Assembly (NCBI GenBank): GCA_963800255.1
Contig: CAWDAK010000011.1
Coordinates: 62,001-126,000, forward strand
Direction of reading: 5' to 3'
DNA length: 64,000 nucleotides
From: DATFVA01 sp963800255
GTDB taxonomy: Bacteria > Bacteroidota > Ignavibacteria > Ignavibacteriales > Ignavibacteriaceae
Position numbers and translations under genes: made by a program. Positions 14,921 to 22,975 of the stretch are shown piece by piece. Each line of letters begins with the position of its first letter. The first letter of the stretch is position 1. Below the pieces are notes generated by a model. The model did no database searches. It worked only from the letters and a program-made list of their open reading frames with translations, and was not told the DNA's origin.

Positions 14921-16705
14921 ATGGTTCAAAACGAAAAACTACATGAATGGATAAACAAAATGGCTGAGATGTGTCAGCCCGATTCAATTTATTGGTGTAA
15001 TGGTTCAGATGAAGAATACCACGAGATGGCTCAAAAACTGGTTGAGAGCGGAACATTTACCCAACTTGATGAAAACATTAGACCCAATAGCTATGTCTGT
15101 CATTCAGATCCATCAGATGTAGCAAGAGTTGAAGACCGGACATTTATCTGCACGGAAAAAGAAATTGATGCCGGACCTACCAATAACTGGGAGGATCCTG
15201 CAAAGATGAAACAAACGCTTAAAGGATTATTTGATGGATGTATGAAAGGAAGGACAATGTATGTTATTCCTTTTAGTATGGGTCCCCTTGGCTCTGACAT
15301 TTCACACATCGGCGTTCAGCTCACAGATTCTCCTTATGTAGTATGCAATATGAAGATTATGACACGGATAGGCGACAAGGTGCTTGAAATTCTGGGCGGA
15401 GGCGATTTTGTACACTGCCTGCACTCAGTAGGAATGCCTTTAACAAATGGAGCTAAGGATGTTCCCTGGCCGTGTAATAATACTAAGTATATAGTCCATT
15501 TCCCCGAAGAAAAGAATATATGGTCATATGGCAGCGGCTATGGCGGCAATGCTCTCCTGGGTAAAAAATGTTTTGCCTTAAGGATTGCTTCTTTCATGGC
15601 GGAGAAAGAGGGATGGCTTGCAGAGCACATGCTGATTGTAGGGATTACAAACCCCGAAGGTGAAAAAAAGTACATCGCAGGTGCATTCCCTAGTGCCTGT
15701 GGAAAAACCAACCTTGCGATGCTCACTCCAACCCTGCCCGGATGGAAAGTTGAAACAGTTGGTGATGACATTGCCTGGATGAAGTTCGGTAAGGACGGGA
15801 GGCTTTATGCTATTAACCCTGAAGCTGGATTCTTTGGTGTTGCGCCCGGGACGTCCATGGATACAAACCCTAATGCGATGCTAACAATGGAGAAGAATTC
15901 TATATTTACTAATACCGCGCTTACAATCGACGATGATGTCTGGTGGGAGGGAATGACCAAAAAGAAGCCTGCAAAATTAATTAACTGGCTGGGACATGAA
16001 TGGACACCCGAATCAGATGAGAATGCGGCTCACCCGAATTCCAGGTTTACAGCACCCACTTCTCAATGTCCCGTTGTTGATCCTGACTGGGAGAATCCGA
16101 AAGGCGTCCCGATATCTGCAATAATTTTCGGCGGCAGAAGATCAACTACAATACCCCTGATTTACCAGGCTTTCAACTGGCAGCATGGTACTTTTATCGG
16201 ATCAGCTGTTTCATCCGAAATGACAGCGGCAGCTGTCGGTGTCGTAGGAAAGATAAGGCATGATCCTTTCGCTATGCTTCCTTTCTGCGGATATAATATG
16301 GGTGATTATTTCAATCACTGGCTGGAAATGGGCAATAAGACCGAAGAAGATAAGCTTCCGAAAATCTTTTACGTAAACTGGTTCAGGAAAGATGAGAATG
16401 GAAAGTTTCTCTGGCCGGGCTTTGGTGATAATATCCGTGTATTGAAATGGATATTCGGACGATGCGACGGCACAGCAGACGCAAAGAAAACAGCAGTGGG
16501 TTATCTTCCAACAAAAGAATCGCTTGACCTTTCCGGACTTGATATTCCGGAAAAGAACCTTGAGAAGATCCTTTCAATTGATAAAGACAAGTGGTGCGAA
16601 GAAGTGGAAGAAATGGAAAAATATTATAAGCAATTCGGCAGCAGGCTACCGGTTGAGCTCAAAAATGAACTTAAAGAGCTTAAGTCAAGGCTCTCAGCAA
16701 CTTAA
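14921..16705 (+). CDS. pckG: Phosphoenolpyruvate carboxykinase (GTP)
   Basis: This enzyme converts oxaloacetate and GTP to phosphoenolpyruvate, CO2 and GDP. The 594-residue length fits the GTP class. It shows the substrate region YVIPFSMGPLGS, the P-loop GAFPSACGKTNLAM (about 254-267) with the reactive Cys260, the metal/kinase-2 motif VGDDIAWMKFG, and FGGRRSTTIPL. An AGGAAAGGA ribosome site precedes the ATG. The leader holds a short AACAGG/CCTGTT hairpin at 14859-14887 followed by T residues, a possible but weak regulatory structure. It supports gluconeogenesis from amino acids or organic acids. Confidence 0.96.
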   Translation: MVQNEKLHEWINKMAEMCQPDSIYWCNGSDEEYHEMAQKLVESGTFTQLDENIRPNSYVCHSDPSDVARVEDRTFICTEKEIDAGPTNNWEDPAKMKQTLKGLFDGCMKGRTMYVIPFSMGPLGSDISHIGVQLTDSPYVVCNMKIMTRIGDKVLEILGGGDFVHCLHSVGMPLTNGAKDVPWPCNNTKYIVHFPEEKNIWSYGSGYGGNALLGKKCFALRIASFMAEKEGWLAEHMLIVGITNPEGEKKYIAGAFPSACGKTNLAMLTPTLPGWKVETVGDDIAWMKFGKDGRLYAINPEAGFFGVAPGTSMDTNPNAMLTMEKNSIFTNTALTIDDDVWWEGMTKKKPAKLINWLGHEWTPESDENAAHPNSRFTAPTSQCPVVDPDWENPKGVPISAIIFGGRRSTTIPLIYQAFNWQHGTFIGSAVSSEMTAAAVGVVGKIRHDPFAMLPFCGYNMGDYFNHWLEMGNKTEEDKLPKIFYVNWFRKDENGKFLWPGFGDNIRVLKWIFGRCDGTADAKKTAVGYLPTKESLDLSGLDIPEKNLEKILSIDKDKWCEEVEEMEKYYKQFGSRLPVELKNELKELKSRLSAT

Positions 16706-16707
16706 TA

Positions 16708-19700
16708 TCACACGACTGAGATACCTTTACGGATAGTCTTTTCCACGGCCTGTTTGAAGCTGGTAAGATTCACAGGTTTTGAAAAAACAAACTCGATTCC
16801 GAGCTCATTGTAATCTGATATTATCTGCCTGTCGATGTCGCTGCTCAGCACCATCACAGGCGGTTTACCCTTCATCTCCATTTTCTTAAGTTCTTTAACA
16901 AATTCATAACCATCCATTACAGGCATCTTATGGTCTGTTATAACTATAGCCGGCGGATAATCCAGTATCTTCTCAAGCGCCTCTTTACCGTTGGATGCAA
17001 CATCCACAGTATAGTCAGGAGTGATGCTCTTAAGTATCTTAGAATATAGCAGCCTGTCAGTTCTGCTGTCATCTACAAGCAATATAACAGAAGAAGCTAC
17101 AGGTATTGTAAAAATGAATTCCGTACCAATGCCGTATTCACTTTCAACACGGATCGTTCCGCCATGCTTTTCAACTATTTCCTTAACCAGCGAAAGACCC
17201 AATCCTGTACCTTTTTCGCCCGCGGTTCCTTCAGAAGAATATTTTGTATCTACATTAAAGAGTTTATTCATGTTTTCTTTTTTGATGCCGGTACCCGTAT
17301 CCTGCACCTTGAATTCATAGAACCTCATCTGGTCGGCCGGACGTCCTGAAATGGTAATACTGCCGCCGCTTCGTGTAAACTTAATAGCATTAGAAATTAA
17401 GTTGTTAAATGCCTGCATCAGCAATCCTTTATCCGCGAAAACGTAAAGGTCATCTTCTATTTCAGAGGTTACAGTAATGTTTTTCTGAATTGCAGTTCCT
17501 ACAAGCGTATTTATAGAGTTCTCTATCACCTTGCCTGCATCTGATTTTTCAGGCTCAAATTTTATCCTGCCTGTTTGAATACGGGTCCAGTCTAACAATG
17601 AGTTAACCAATAGAAGCATCGACTGAGATGACTCACGTATAAACTCAATATATTGCCGTTTCTCTTCTTCATTCAGTCCATCATCATTCAGCAGAAGATC
17701 AGTAAAGCCGAGTATCGAGCTGAAGGGGGTTCTTAAGTCGTGAGAGATAATCGAAATAAACCTGTCCTTGGTTTCATTAAGCTTAATAAGGTTGTCGGTC
17801 GATTTCTTTAATTCATCCTGCGCCATCTTCCGGAGAGTGATATCACTGATAAGCCCATAAACTTTGGTTATGAATCCATCAGAAGAACGCATAAGATTTA
17901 TTTTGTTTCTAATCCATACAACGTTTCCCTGCTTATTTATTATCCTTAACTCGAACTCTGCTGAATTCTGTACCCTGCTGTTAAGTAGTCTCTTAAGCTG
18001 CTTTTTCACCTCTTCAAAATCATCAGGATGTACGATCTTTAATATAAGCCGCGACTCAGTCAGGAATTCAGCCTGTGAATAGCCGGTTATCCTTTCTACA
18101 GAGGAAGTGTAAAAGACAGGACGGAGAATCCTTCCGGTTCGTTCAAAAGTATAGAGGAAGTCATCAATGTTCTCGGTTATATTCCTGTACTTTTCTTCCG
18201 ATTCCCTGATTGCCTGCTGAGCTCTTTTCCTCTCAGTTACATCCCTGGTTACAAATACCAGGTAGGTTTTCTGATCCTGCACAAACCTTGAAGAAGTAAT
18301 CTCAGCATAGAAACGTGTATTATCTTTCTTCCTTCCCAGGAATTCAAATCTGCCGGGTACATACTTATTCATTTCCAGAAGCTGAAGATATTCCGCTACT
18401 TTAAGTATATCATCATTGAATACCAGATCAAGCAGCTGCTGTCCTGTCAGCTCACTGCTCCCCTTGTACCCGAATATCTCAGTAAAGCAATCATTACATA
18501 AAACTATTTTGCCCTGGCTTGCCAGTGCAATACCCTCGTTCGCAGATTCAAAAAGGGAGTTGTATAATTCCAGCTTTTTATCTACCTGGTGTTTGTCTGA
18601 TACGTCGAGTATATAAATTGTATAAAACTTCTTACCGGTCTTATCGTTGACCGACGAAGTGAACCATGCAAGAGTCGGGATCCTGTTTCCCCTGCTGTCT
18701 GTTAACGGCAGTTCAACTTTTGTTTTTTTCTGATCGAAGAGGCTTAACTCAAATACATTTGCCGAAAGGTAATCAGGTGAAATAAACCTGGTTATATTCT
18801 GTTTAAGTACCTCATCAGTACTATATCCCAGTTTTTCGCAGAACGTGCTATTTACGTAAAAGATATCACCGTTTATATCCATGGAACAAATCAGCTCACC
18901 GGCCTGGTTGATTATTGTTCTGAACGTTTCCTCGGAAGATTTCAGCTTTAACTCTGAGAGAGCCTGGTCGGTAATATCTATACAACTTATAATGATCGGA
19001 TGAACCGCATTCAGTGTTGCTGTGAATTTGACTTCATAGGTTTCTTTCTGCCTGTTATCTTTAAATATAGAAAGGGTGGTTTTCCAGCTTCCGGATTTAT
19101 CCAGTTCACCTTTTATTTTATTAAAATAAGATTTGTCAAACTGTCCTATAATTTCACCTACGAACTTTCCGTAGGATTCGGAGGATGCATTAAAGCACTT
19201 CTGTGCAGCTTCGTTGAAAAATTTGACGTTGCCTTCAAGTCCCGTCGTTAATATAGGCTGGGAAACATTTTTTATGGCAGTTGTATAGGCATCAAGTTCG
19301 GCGGATTCCTCGCGAAGACGGACAATTTCTTTATGCAGACCCGTAGTGTTTTCGAAGAAGAGATAAATAAATTTGATCTGGCGGTGTTTTGTCTGGTAAG
19401 GAAATATCCTGCAGTTGTAGGAGAATTTCTGATCGTTAAGTTTGATTTCTAGAGATAATTCTTCGGGGCCTCGCTTCTCTATGGAGCTTGTGATGGCTGT
19501 TCCAAGCTTGTTAAATACCTCATTCGGGAAAATGACTGATAGCGGCTTATTGTTTATGACCTGTTCAGGTGAAATGAGATTGGTATAGTCTTTTCCTGAT
19601 AAATATTTTACCCTTCTTTCCATATCGATGATCAGGAATAGATCATAAAACCGGTCAGCAATCTTATTTATTGATCCTGCAAGCTGAAGATCATCTTCCT

Positions 19701-20100
19701 CCGTCTGTTTCAACGCTTTCAAGTCTTCGATAATCAGTATGCCGCCGTTGAACTGTCCTTCTATAAACACCGGTGAGGCTTTCACAAAAAGAGATATCAC
19801 TCCCTGCGCTAAGGCAGGAATGTGCCTTATTTCTTTTTCGAAAGAATAACCTTCCCGTAATTCGAGCAGTTCCTCTTTTACATTTACTCCTGGAAAAAGA
19901 TCCTGATCAAGGATATTAAGTCCTTTAAGTGAAAAGGTATCTATACCATAAAGTACGCCGTACCGGGAGTAATTTTCATTTACAAAGTCAATCTCCCAGT
20001 CAGCAGTAAAAGTAAGAATACCGACCGGAGCGTTTTCGATAATTTTAAGGAGGTAGTCTTCCCTGTTTGTAAATCCTGTTTTACCTGTCGTATTTTGCAT
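16708..20100 (-). CDS. Multi-PAS hybrid histidine kinase with C-terminal receiver domain
   Basis: The 1130-residue protein has no obvious transmembrane span and carries about six PAS modules (for example ENAPVGILTFTADWEIDFVN, IINQAGELICSMDINGDIFYVN and LFESANEGIALASQGKIVLCN). A HisKA domain with His787 in FISIISHDLRTPFSS, a HATPase with the usual N, G1 and G2 boxes (NNLISNAIKFT, VQDTGTGI, GTGLGLSLVKEIV) and a receiver domain with VILLVDDS and VITDHKMPVMDGYEF follow. Cytosolic sensing of redox, light or small ligands is typical of such proteins. The ligand is unknown and no output gene is adjacent. It converges with pckG (2 bases apart). Confidence 0.92.
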   Translation of the reverse strand: MQNTTGKTGFTNREDYLLKIIENAPVGILTFTADWEIDFVNENYSRYGVLYGIDTFSLKGLNILDQDLFPGVNVKEELLELREGYSFEKEIRHIPALAQGVISLFVKASPVFIEGQFNGGILIIEDLKALKQTEEDDLQLAGSINKIADRFYDLFLIIDMERRVKYLSGKDYTNLISPEQVINNKPLSVIFPNEVFNKLGTAITSSIEKRGPEELSLEIKLNDQKFSYNCRIFPYQTKHRQIKFIYLFFENTTGLHKEIVRLREESAELDAYTTAIKNVSQPILTTGLEGNVKFFNEAAQKCFNASSESYGKFVGEIIGQFDKSYFNKIKGELDKSGSWKTTLSIFKDNRQKETYEVKFTATLNAVHPIIISCIDITDQALSELKLKSSEETFRTIINQAGELICSMDINGDIFYVNSTFCEKLGYSTDEVLKQNITRFISPDYLSANVFELSLFDQKKTKVELPLTDSRGNRIPTLAWFTSSVNDKTGKKFYTIYILDVSDKHQVDKKLELYNSLFESANEGIALASQGKIVLCNDCFTEIFGYKGSSELTGQQLLDLVFNDDILKVAEYLQLLEMNKYVPGRFEFLGRKKDNTRFYAEITSSRFVQDQKTYLVFVTRDVTERKRAQQAIRESEEKYRNITENIDDFLYTFERTGRILRPVFYTSSVERITGYSQAEFLTESRLILKIVHPDDFEEVKKQLKRLLNSRVQNSAEFELRIINKQGNVVWIRNKINLMRSSDGFITKVYGLISDITLRKMAQDELKKSTDNLIKLNETKDRFISIISHDLRTPFSSILGFTDLLLNDDGLNEEEKRQYIEFIRESSQSMLLLVNSLLDWTRIQTGRIKFEPEKSDAGKVIENSINTLVGTAIQKNITVTSEIEDDLYVFADKGLLMQAFNNLISNAIKFTRSGGSITISGRPADQMRFYEFKVQDTGTGIKKENMNKLFNVDTKYSSEGTAGEKGTGLGLSLVKEIVEKHGGTIRVESEYGIGTEFIFTIPVASSVILLVDDSRTDRLLYSKILKSITPDYTVDVASNGKEALEKILDYPPAIVITDHKMPVMDGYEFVKELKKMEMKGKPPVMVLSSDIDRQIISDYNELGIEFVFSKPVNLTSFKQAVEKTIRKGISVV

Positions 20101-20483
20101 TTTTTATATTTCTTCAAAGAGCTATTCCCCGTAGTATCAATTATCATGCTACTGGATAAAAGATCACGAAGCAGGGTTCAAGTTTTGGTAAGTTATTCAA
20201 TATCAATAAGTTAGAAGAATTTATTAATGTGCTGAAATTAGCCAAAAAATGATTCTGCACGGGAGTTAATGTATCATTTTGGATTTTAATGATCAATTCA
20301 TTTCACACGGGGAAATGTGTAAAAAATCTCTATTTGGCAGCAGGTTATCGACTTACCTGAAGTCGCCCAATCAGGAAAAGCATCATCATTTACCATCTAC
20401 GGTCCTTCGGAGAGGATCTGCGGGTCCGGGCAGAAAATCAGTTCAAAATGTCCTAACTTAAACCAACATTATATTTAAATTCT
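20101..20483. other. Intergenic region between divergent genes
   Basis: This 383-base stretch separates the kinase gene and the epimerase-like gene, which point away from each other, so both promoters should be here. A 60-codon open frame at 20279-20461 has no protein-like character and is not called. I see no RNA gene or repeat. Confidence 0.5.
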
Positions 20484-21296
20484 ATGGATCAAAAGATTTC
20501 AATACTTGGATGCGGTTGGCTGGGTTTACCGCTTGCTGAGCAGCTTATCTCAGATGGATTTTCTGTTAAAGGTTCAACAACAAGTGCTGCTAAACTTTCC
20601 CTACTCTCCTCAAAGAATATCGATCCCTTTCTGCTTGAATTAAACCCGGCGATAAAAGGAGGCAGGATAAAAGAATTCTTCAGCTCAGAAATTCTGATCA
20701 TCGACATTCCCCCCGGCGGTAAAGATGACAAGGTAAGTTTCCATACTAAACAGGTCAGATCCATTTTAGAGGAAACGGCCAGTTCTTCTGTTCAGAAGGT
20801 TATCTTTATCAGTTCAACTTCAGTTTACGGAAATACAAACCGGCAGGTTACTGAAGATGATGAGCTTAATCCTGACAGAGAATCAGGCAAAGCGCTAAAG
20901 TCAGTTGAAGAAATGCTGTTTGCCGCTGATTCATTTGAGAAAACTATCATCAGGTTTGCAGGTTTGATAGACGATGACCGCAATCCCGTAAAATTTTTTG
21001 CGGGCAGGAAAAATATTCCAGGAGGAAGTATTCCCGTGAATCTGATCCATAGAAAAGACTGCATTAATATTATCCGCTGGGTTATTAAGCAGAATGCCTG
21101 GAATGAAATATTTAATGCCTGTTCTGACCTTCACCCTTCAAAAAGAGAATTCTATACCGCGGCAGCAGATAAACTTAACCAGCCGGCTCCTGCGTTTATT
21201 GATACAGACGACGGTTATAAGATTGTGAACTCAGACAAATTAAAAAGGCGACTGGGTTATAAATTTCTTTATCCCGATCCATTAATGATGATTTAA
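20484..21296 (+). CDS. NAD(P)-binding epimerase/dehydratase-like protein (extended SDR, YeeZ-like)
   Basis: The 270-residue protein has an N-terminal Rossmann motif ISILGCGWLGLPLAEQL (GxGxxG) and the SDR-like VIFISSTSVYGNTNRQVTEDD segment. It also has FEKTIIRFAGLIDDDRNP and a C-terminal IVNSDKLKRRLGYKFLYPDP, which match the atypical SDRs related to E. coli YeeZ. The usual YxxxK catalytic pair is not evident, so it may bind nucleotide without classical SDR chemistry. The next gene starts one base after its stop, so the two are co-transcribed. Confidence 0.78.
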   Translation: MDQKISILGCGWLGLPLAEQLISDGFSVKGSTTSAAKLSLLSSKNIDPFLLELNPAIKGGRIKEFFSSEILIIDIPPGGKDDKVSFHTKQVRSILEETASSSVQKVIFISSTSVYGNTNRQVTEDDELNPDRESGKALKSVEEMLFAADSFEKTIIRFAGLIDDDRNPVKFFAGRKNIPGGSIPVNLIHRKDCINIIRWVIKQNAWNEIFNACSDLHPSKREFYTAAADKLNQPAPAFIDTDDGYKIVNSDKLKRRLGYKFLYPDPLMMI

Positions 21297-21297
21297 T

Positions 21298-22140
21298 ATG
21301 CTCCCTCTCTTTCTTACAATAATCTGCTCAACCTCGATTGCACTTATCCTGAAATACAGCGATACTAAGAAAGGGAACCCCGTACTGCTGCTTTGCGGAA
21401 ATTATTTTACAGCTACCATTATTAGTCTCATTCTCATCATTTCTGAAAAAGATACAACTTATTCGACCGCTACATTTCTTTTCGGTGCCGGACTCGGGTT
21501 ATTGTTTTTCATAGGGTTTTTTATTTTTGCAATTGCCATCAGTAAAGCCGGTGCATCACTATCGGCAGTCAGCTCCAGGTTATCAGTAATTATTCCCGTG
21601 GGTCTTTCAGTAATCGTGTATAGTGAAATCCCATCCTTGTTACAGTCAGCTGGAATTATCCTTGCACTGATCACCATTCTCCTTTTTTATTTTTCAATCA
21701 GGAAGTTCTCATCGGGCAGCTTTAACAAAACTGATTACCTCTACCTCATCCTTCTGCTCGCGGCTATCGGCATTAACGATTTCTGCTTTAAGATTTTTCA
21801 GAACTGGCGCCCCGCCGGCGAAAAGAACTTTTTCATATTCATTATTTTTTCTTTTGCATTTATCTACTCTTTCTCTTACGTGCTTTTCAGAAAGATCAGG
21901 ATTGATTACCGTACAATATTAACAGGACTTGTGCTGGGCATTCCCAATGTCTTCAGTTCATATTTCATGCTTGACGCCTTAAATAGTCTGCCGGCGGTTA
22001 TCGTTTACCCGGCTATCAACATAGGTATAATTGTTTTGACGACTTTTGCGGCTTTTCTTATTTGGAAAGAGAAGCTGAATGTTTACGGATGGTGGGCTAT
22101 GGGATTCGGTATCTCGGCAATATACCTTCTAAGCGTGTAA
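21298..22140 (+). CDS. DMT-superfamily (EamA-like) transporter
   Basis: The 280-residue protein has about ten hydrophobic spans in two halves, as in drug/metabolite transporters. Examples are FLTIICSTSIALILKYS at the N-terminus, the conserved mid-protein AISKAGASLSAVSSRLSVIIPV and the last span VYGWWAMGFGISAIYLLSV. The substrate is not predictable. It follows the epimerase-like gene with 1 base between them. Confidence 0.82.
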   Translation: MLPLFLTIICSTSIALILKYSDTKKGNPVLLLCGNYFTATIISLILIISEKDTTYSTATFLFGAGLGLLFFIGFFIFAIAISKAGASLSAVSSRLSVIIPVGLSVIVYSEIPSLLQSAGIILALITILLFYFSIRKFSSGSFNKTDYLYLILLLAAIGINDFCFKIFQNWRPAGEKNFFIFIIFSFAFIYSFSYVLFRKIRIDYRTILTGLVLGIPNVFSSYFMLDALNSLPAVIVYPAINIGIIVLTTFAAFLIWKEKLNVYGWWAMGFGISAIYLLSV

Positions 22141-22144
22141 TATG

Positions 22145-22211
22145 GAGCCTCTACGAGGCTCGGGGTAAATTATGATGGTTTAGGTCTACAATAATATCCT
22201 CTACGAGGATA
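22145..22211. repeat. REP-like pair of short hairpins
   Basis: Two 17-base hairpins share the core CCTCTACGAGG: GAGCCTC-TAC-GAGGCTC at 22145-22161 and TATCCTC-TAC-GAGGATA at 22195-22211, separated by 33 bases. The outer stem pairs differ but remain complementary. This pattern resembles palindromic intergenic repeats dispersed through many bacterial genomes. Confidence 0.65.
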
Positions 22212-22262
22212 GGTTGAAAAACAACGAATTTTACAAAACTTAATCTCTATAAGGGTAAAAAT

Positions 22263-22293
22263 AAAAAAAGCGGCAGAGCAATTCTGCCGCTTT
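22263..22293 (-). terminator. Terminator of the glycine-rich secreted protein gene
   Basis: The stem AAAGCGGCAGA / TCTGCCGCTTT is perfect over 11 bp with a 5-base loop. A seven-T run follows on the minus strand. The opposite strand could also use it to end the DMT transcript. Confidence 0.88.
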
Positions 22294-22311
22294 GATGAGA
22301 GAGGGTTGTTA

Positions 22312-22743
22312 CTATCTTCTGCCGCCCCTTTGCTTTCCTTTGGGACCGGTGCCGTCGCAAACACCTGTCCCTGCTCCTGGTCCGTAACCCGAACCGTCAC
22401 GAGGGCCGATGCCGCTGTTTCCCGTGCCGTCACCCGGACCAAAACCGCTGCCATTGCCGCCGCCGTTACCGCGGGCATTATTGTACTTGTAGTTATACCT
22501 ATACCAGAAACTTTGATGGTTAGAGTTTCTTTTCTGTGCCCTTACGAAGTCAGGATCTACGCAGTTAGGAACTCCATCACCGTCGGAATCTAGAGCATTA
22601 TCATTTATTCCATCATTGTTCAGATCTATGTATCCTTTGCCGGTTTTAACTTTTGTTTGTGCATTCAGTTCAGAGCTGTTCAGGTATAAACCCAGAATCA
22701 AAACCATCCCTGAAGTAATCAGAATTTTAACTATCTTTTTCAT
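22312..22743 (-). CDS. Small secreted protein with DxDGDG loops and glycine-rich tail
   Basis: The product is about 143 residues from the ATG at 22743, which has GGAGAT ahead; an in-frame ATG at 22755 is less likely. It has a signal peptide (MKKIVKILITSG... ending NSSELNAQ). Two acidic loops follow, DLNNDGIND and DSDGDGVPNCVDPD, like thrombospondin-3 or EF-hand-type calcium loops. The second half is rich in glycine and asparagine with repeats of G[F/Y/I]GPGDGTG / GPRDGSG and ends basic. No known enzyme domain is seen. It is divergent from the kinase-regulator pair and has a strong sigma-54-like promoter, so control by the adjacent regulator is likely. A related small protein lies at 27441-27731. 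Confidence 0.75.
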   Translation of the reverse strand: MKKIVKILITSGMVLILGLYLNSSELNAQTKVKTGKGYIDLNNDGINDNALDSDGDGVPNCVDPDFVRAQKRNSNHQSFWYRYNYKYNNARGNGGGNGSGFGPGDGTGNSGIGPRDGSGYGPGAGTGVCDGTGPKGKQRGGRR

Positions 22744-22797
22744 TTCTATCTCCATTTCAAATTGTTAACTTTAAAGGACGTCCGTTACAGTTTCTAT

Positions 22798-22813
22798 TCA
22801 ACGGCTGTGCCAA
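22798..22813 (-). promoter_or_regulatory. Sigma-54-type promoter
   Basis: On the minus strand the sequence is TTGGCACAGCCGTTGA, with GG and the G of the -12 element at the correct spacing for TTGGCACNNNNNTTGC. The last C is replaced by A. The predicted transcription start lies near 22787, about 44 bases before the preferred start codon of the glycine-rich protein. Confidence 0.7.
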
Positions 22814-22975
22814 TAATAAATTATTCGGTTTGGGGAGATTTTAGATGAGGATAATTCCACTTCGACTATATAGGCGTTTTGCTGCGACCATCCCGGCGGA
22901 TATTATTATCCGAACCCTGTTTTGCTTACCGGAATCAAATATTCCTGAAGGAATGAGAATTGTACAGGAATTATT

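Noticed and set aside
20279..20461. 60-codon open frame in the kinase-epimerase gap
   Set aside because: No ribosome site, no domain character and low-complexity content; likely chance.
22306..22593. Opposite-strand open frame over the Gly-rich gene
   Set aside because: Shadow of the GC-rich repeats; the minus-strand gene has signal peptide, ribosome site, promoter and terminator.
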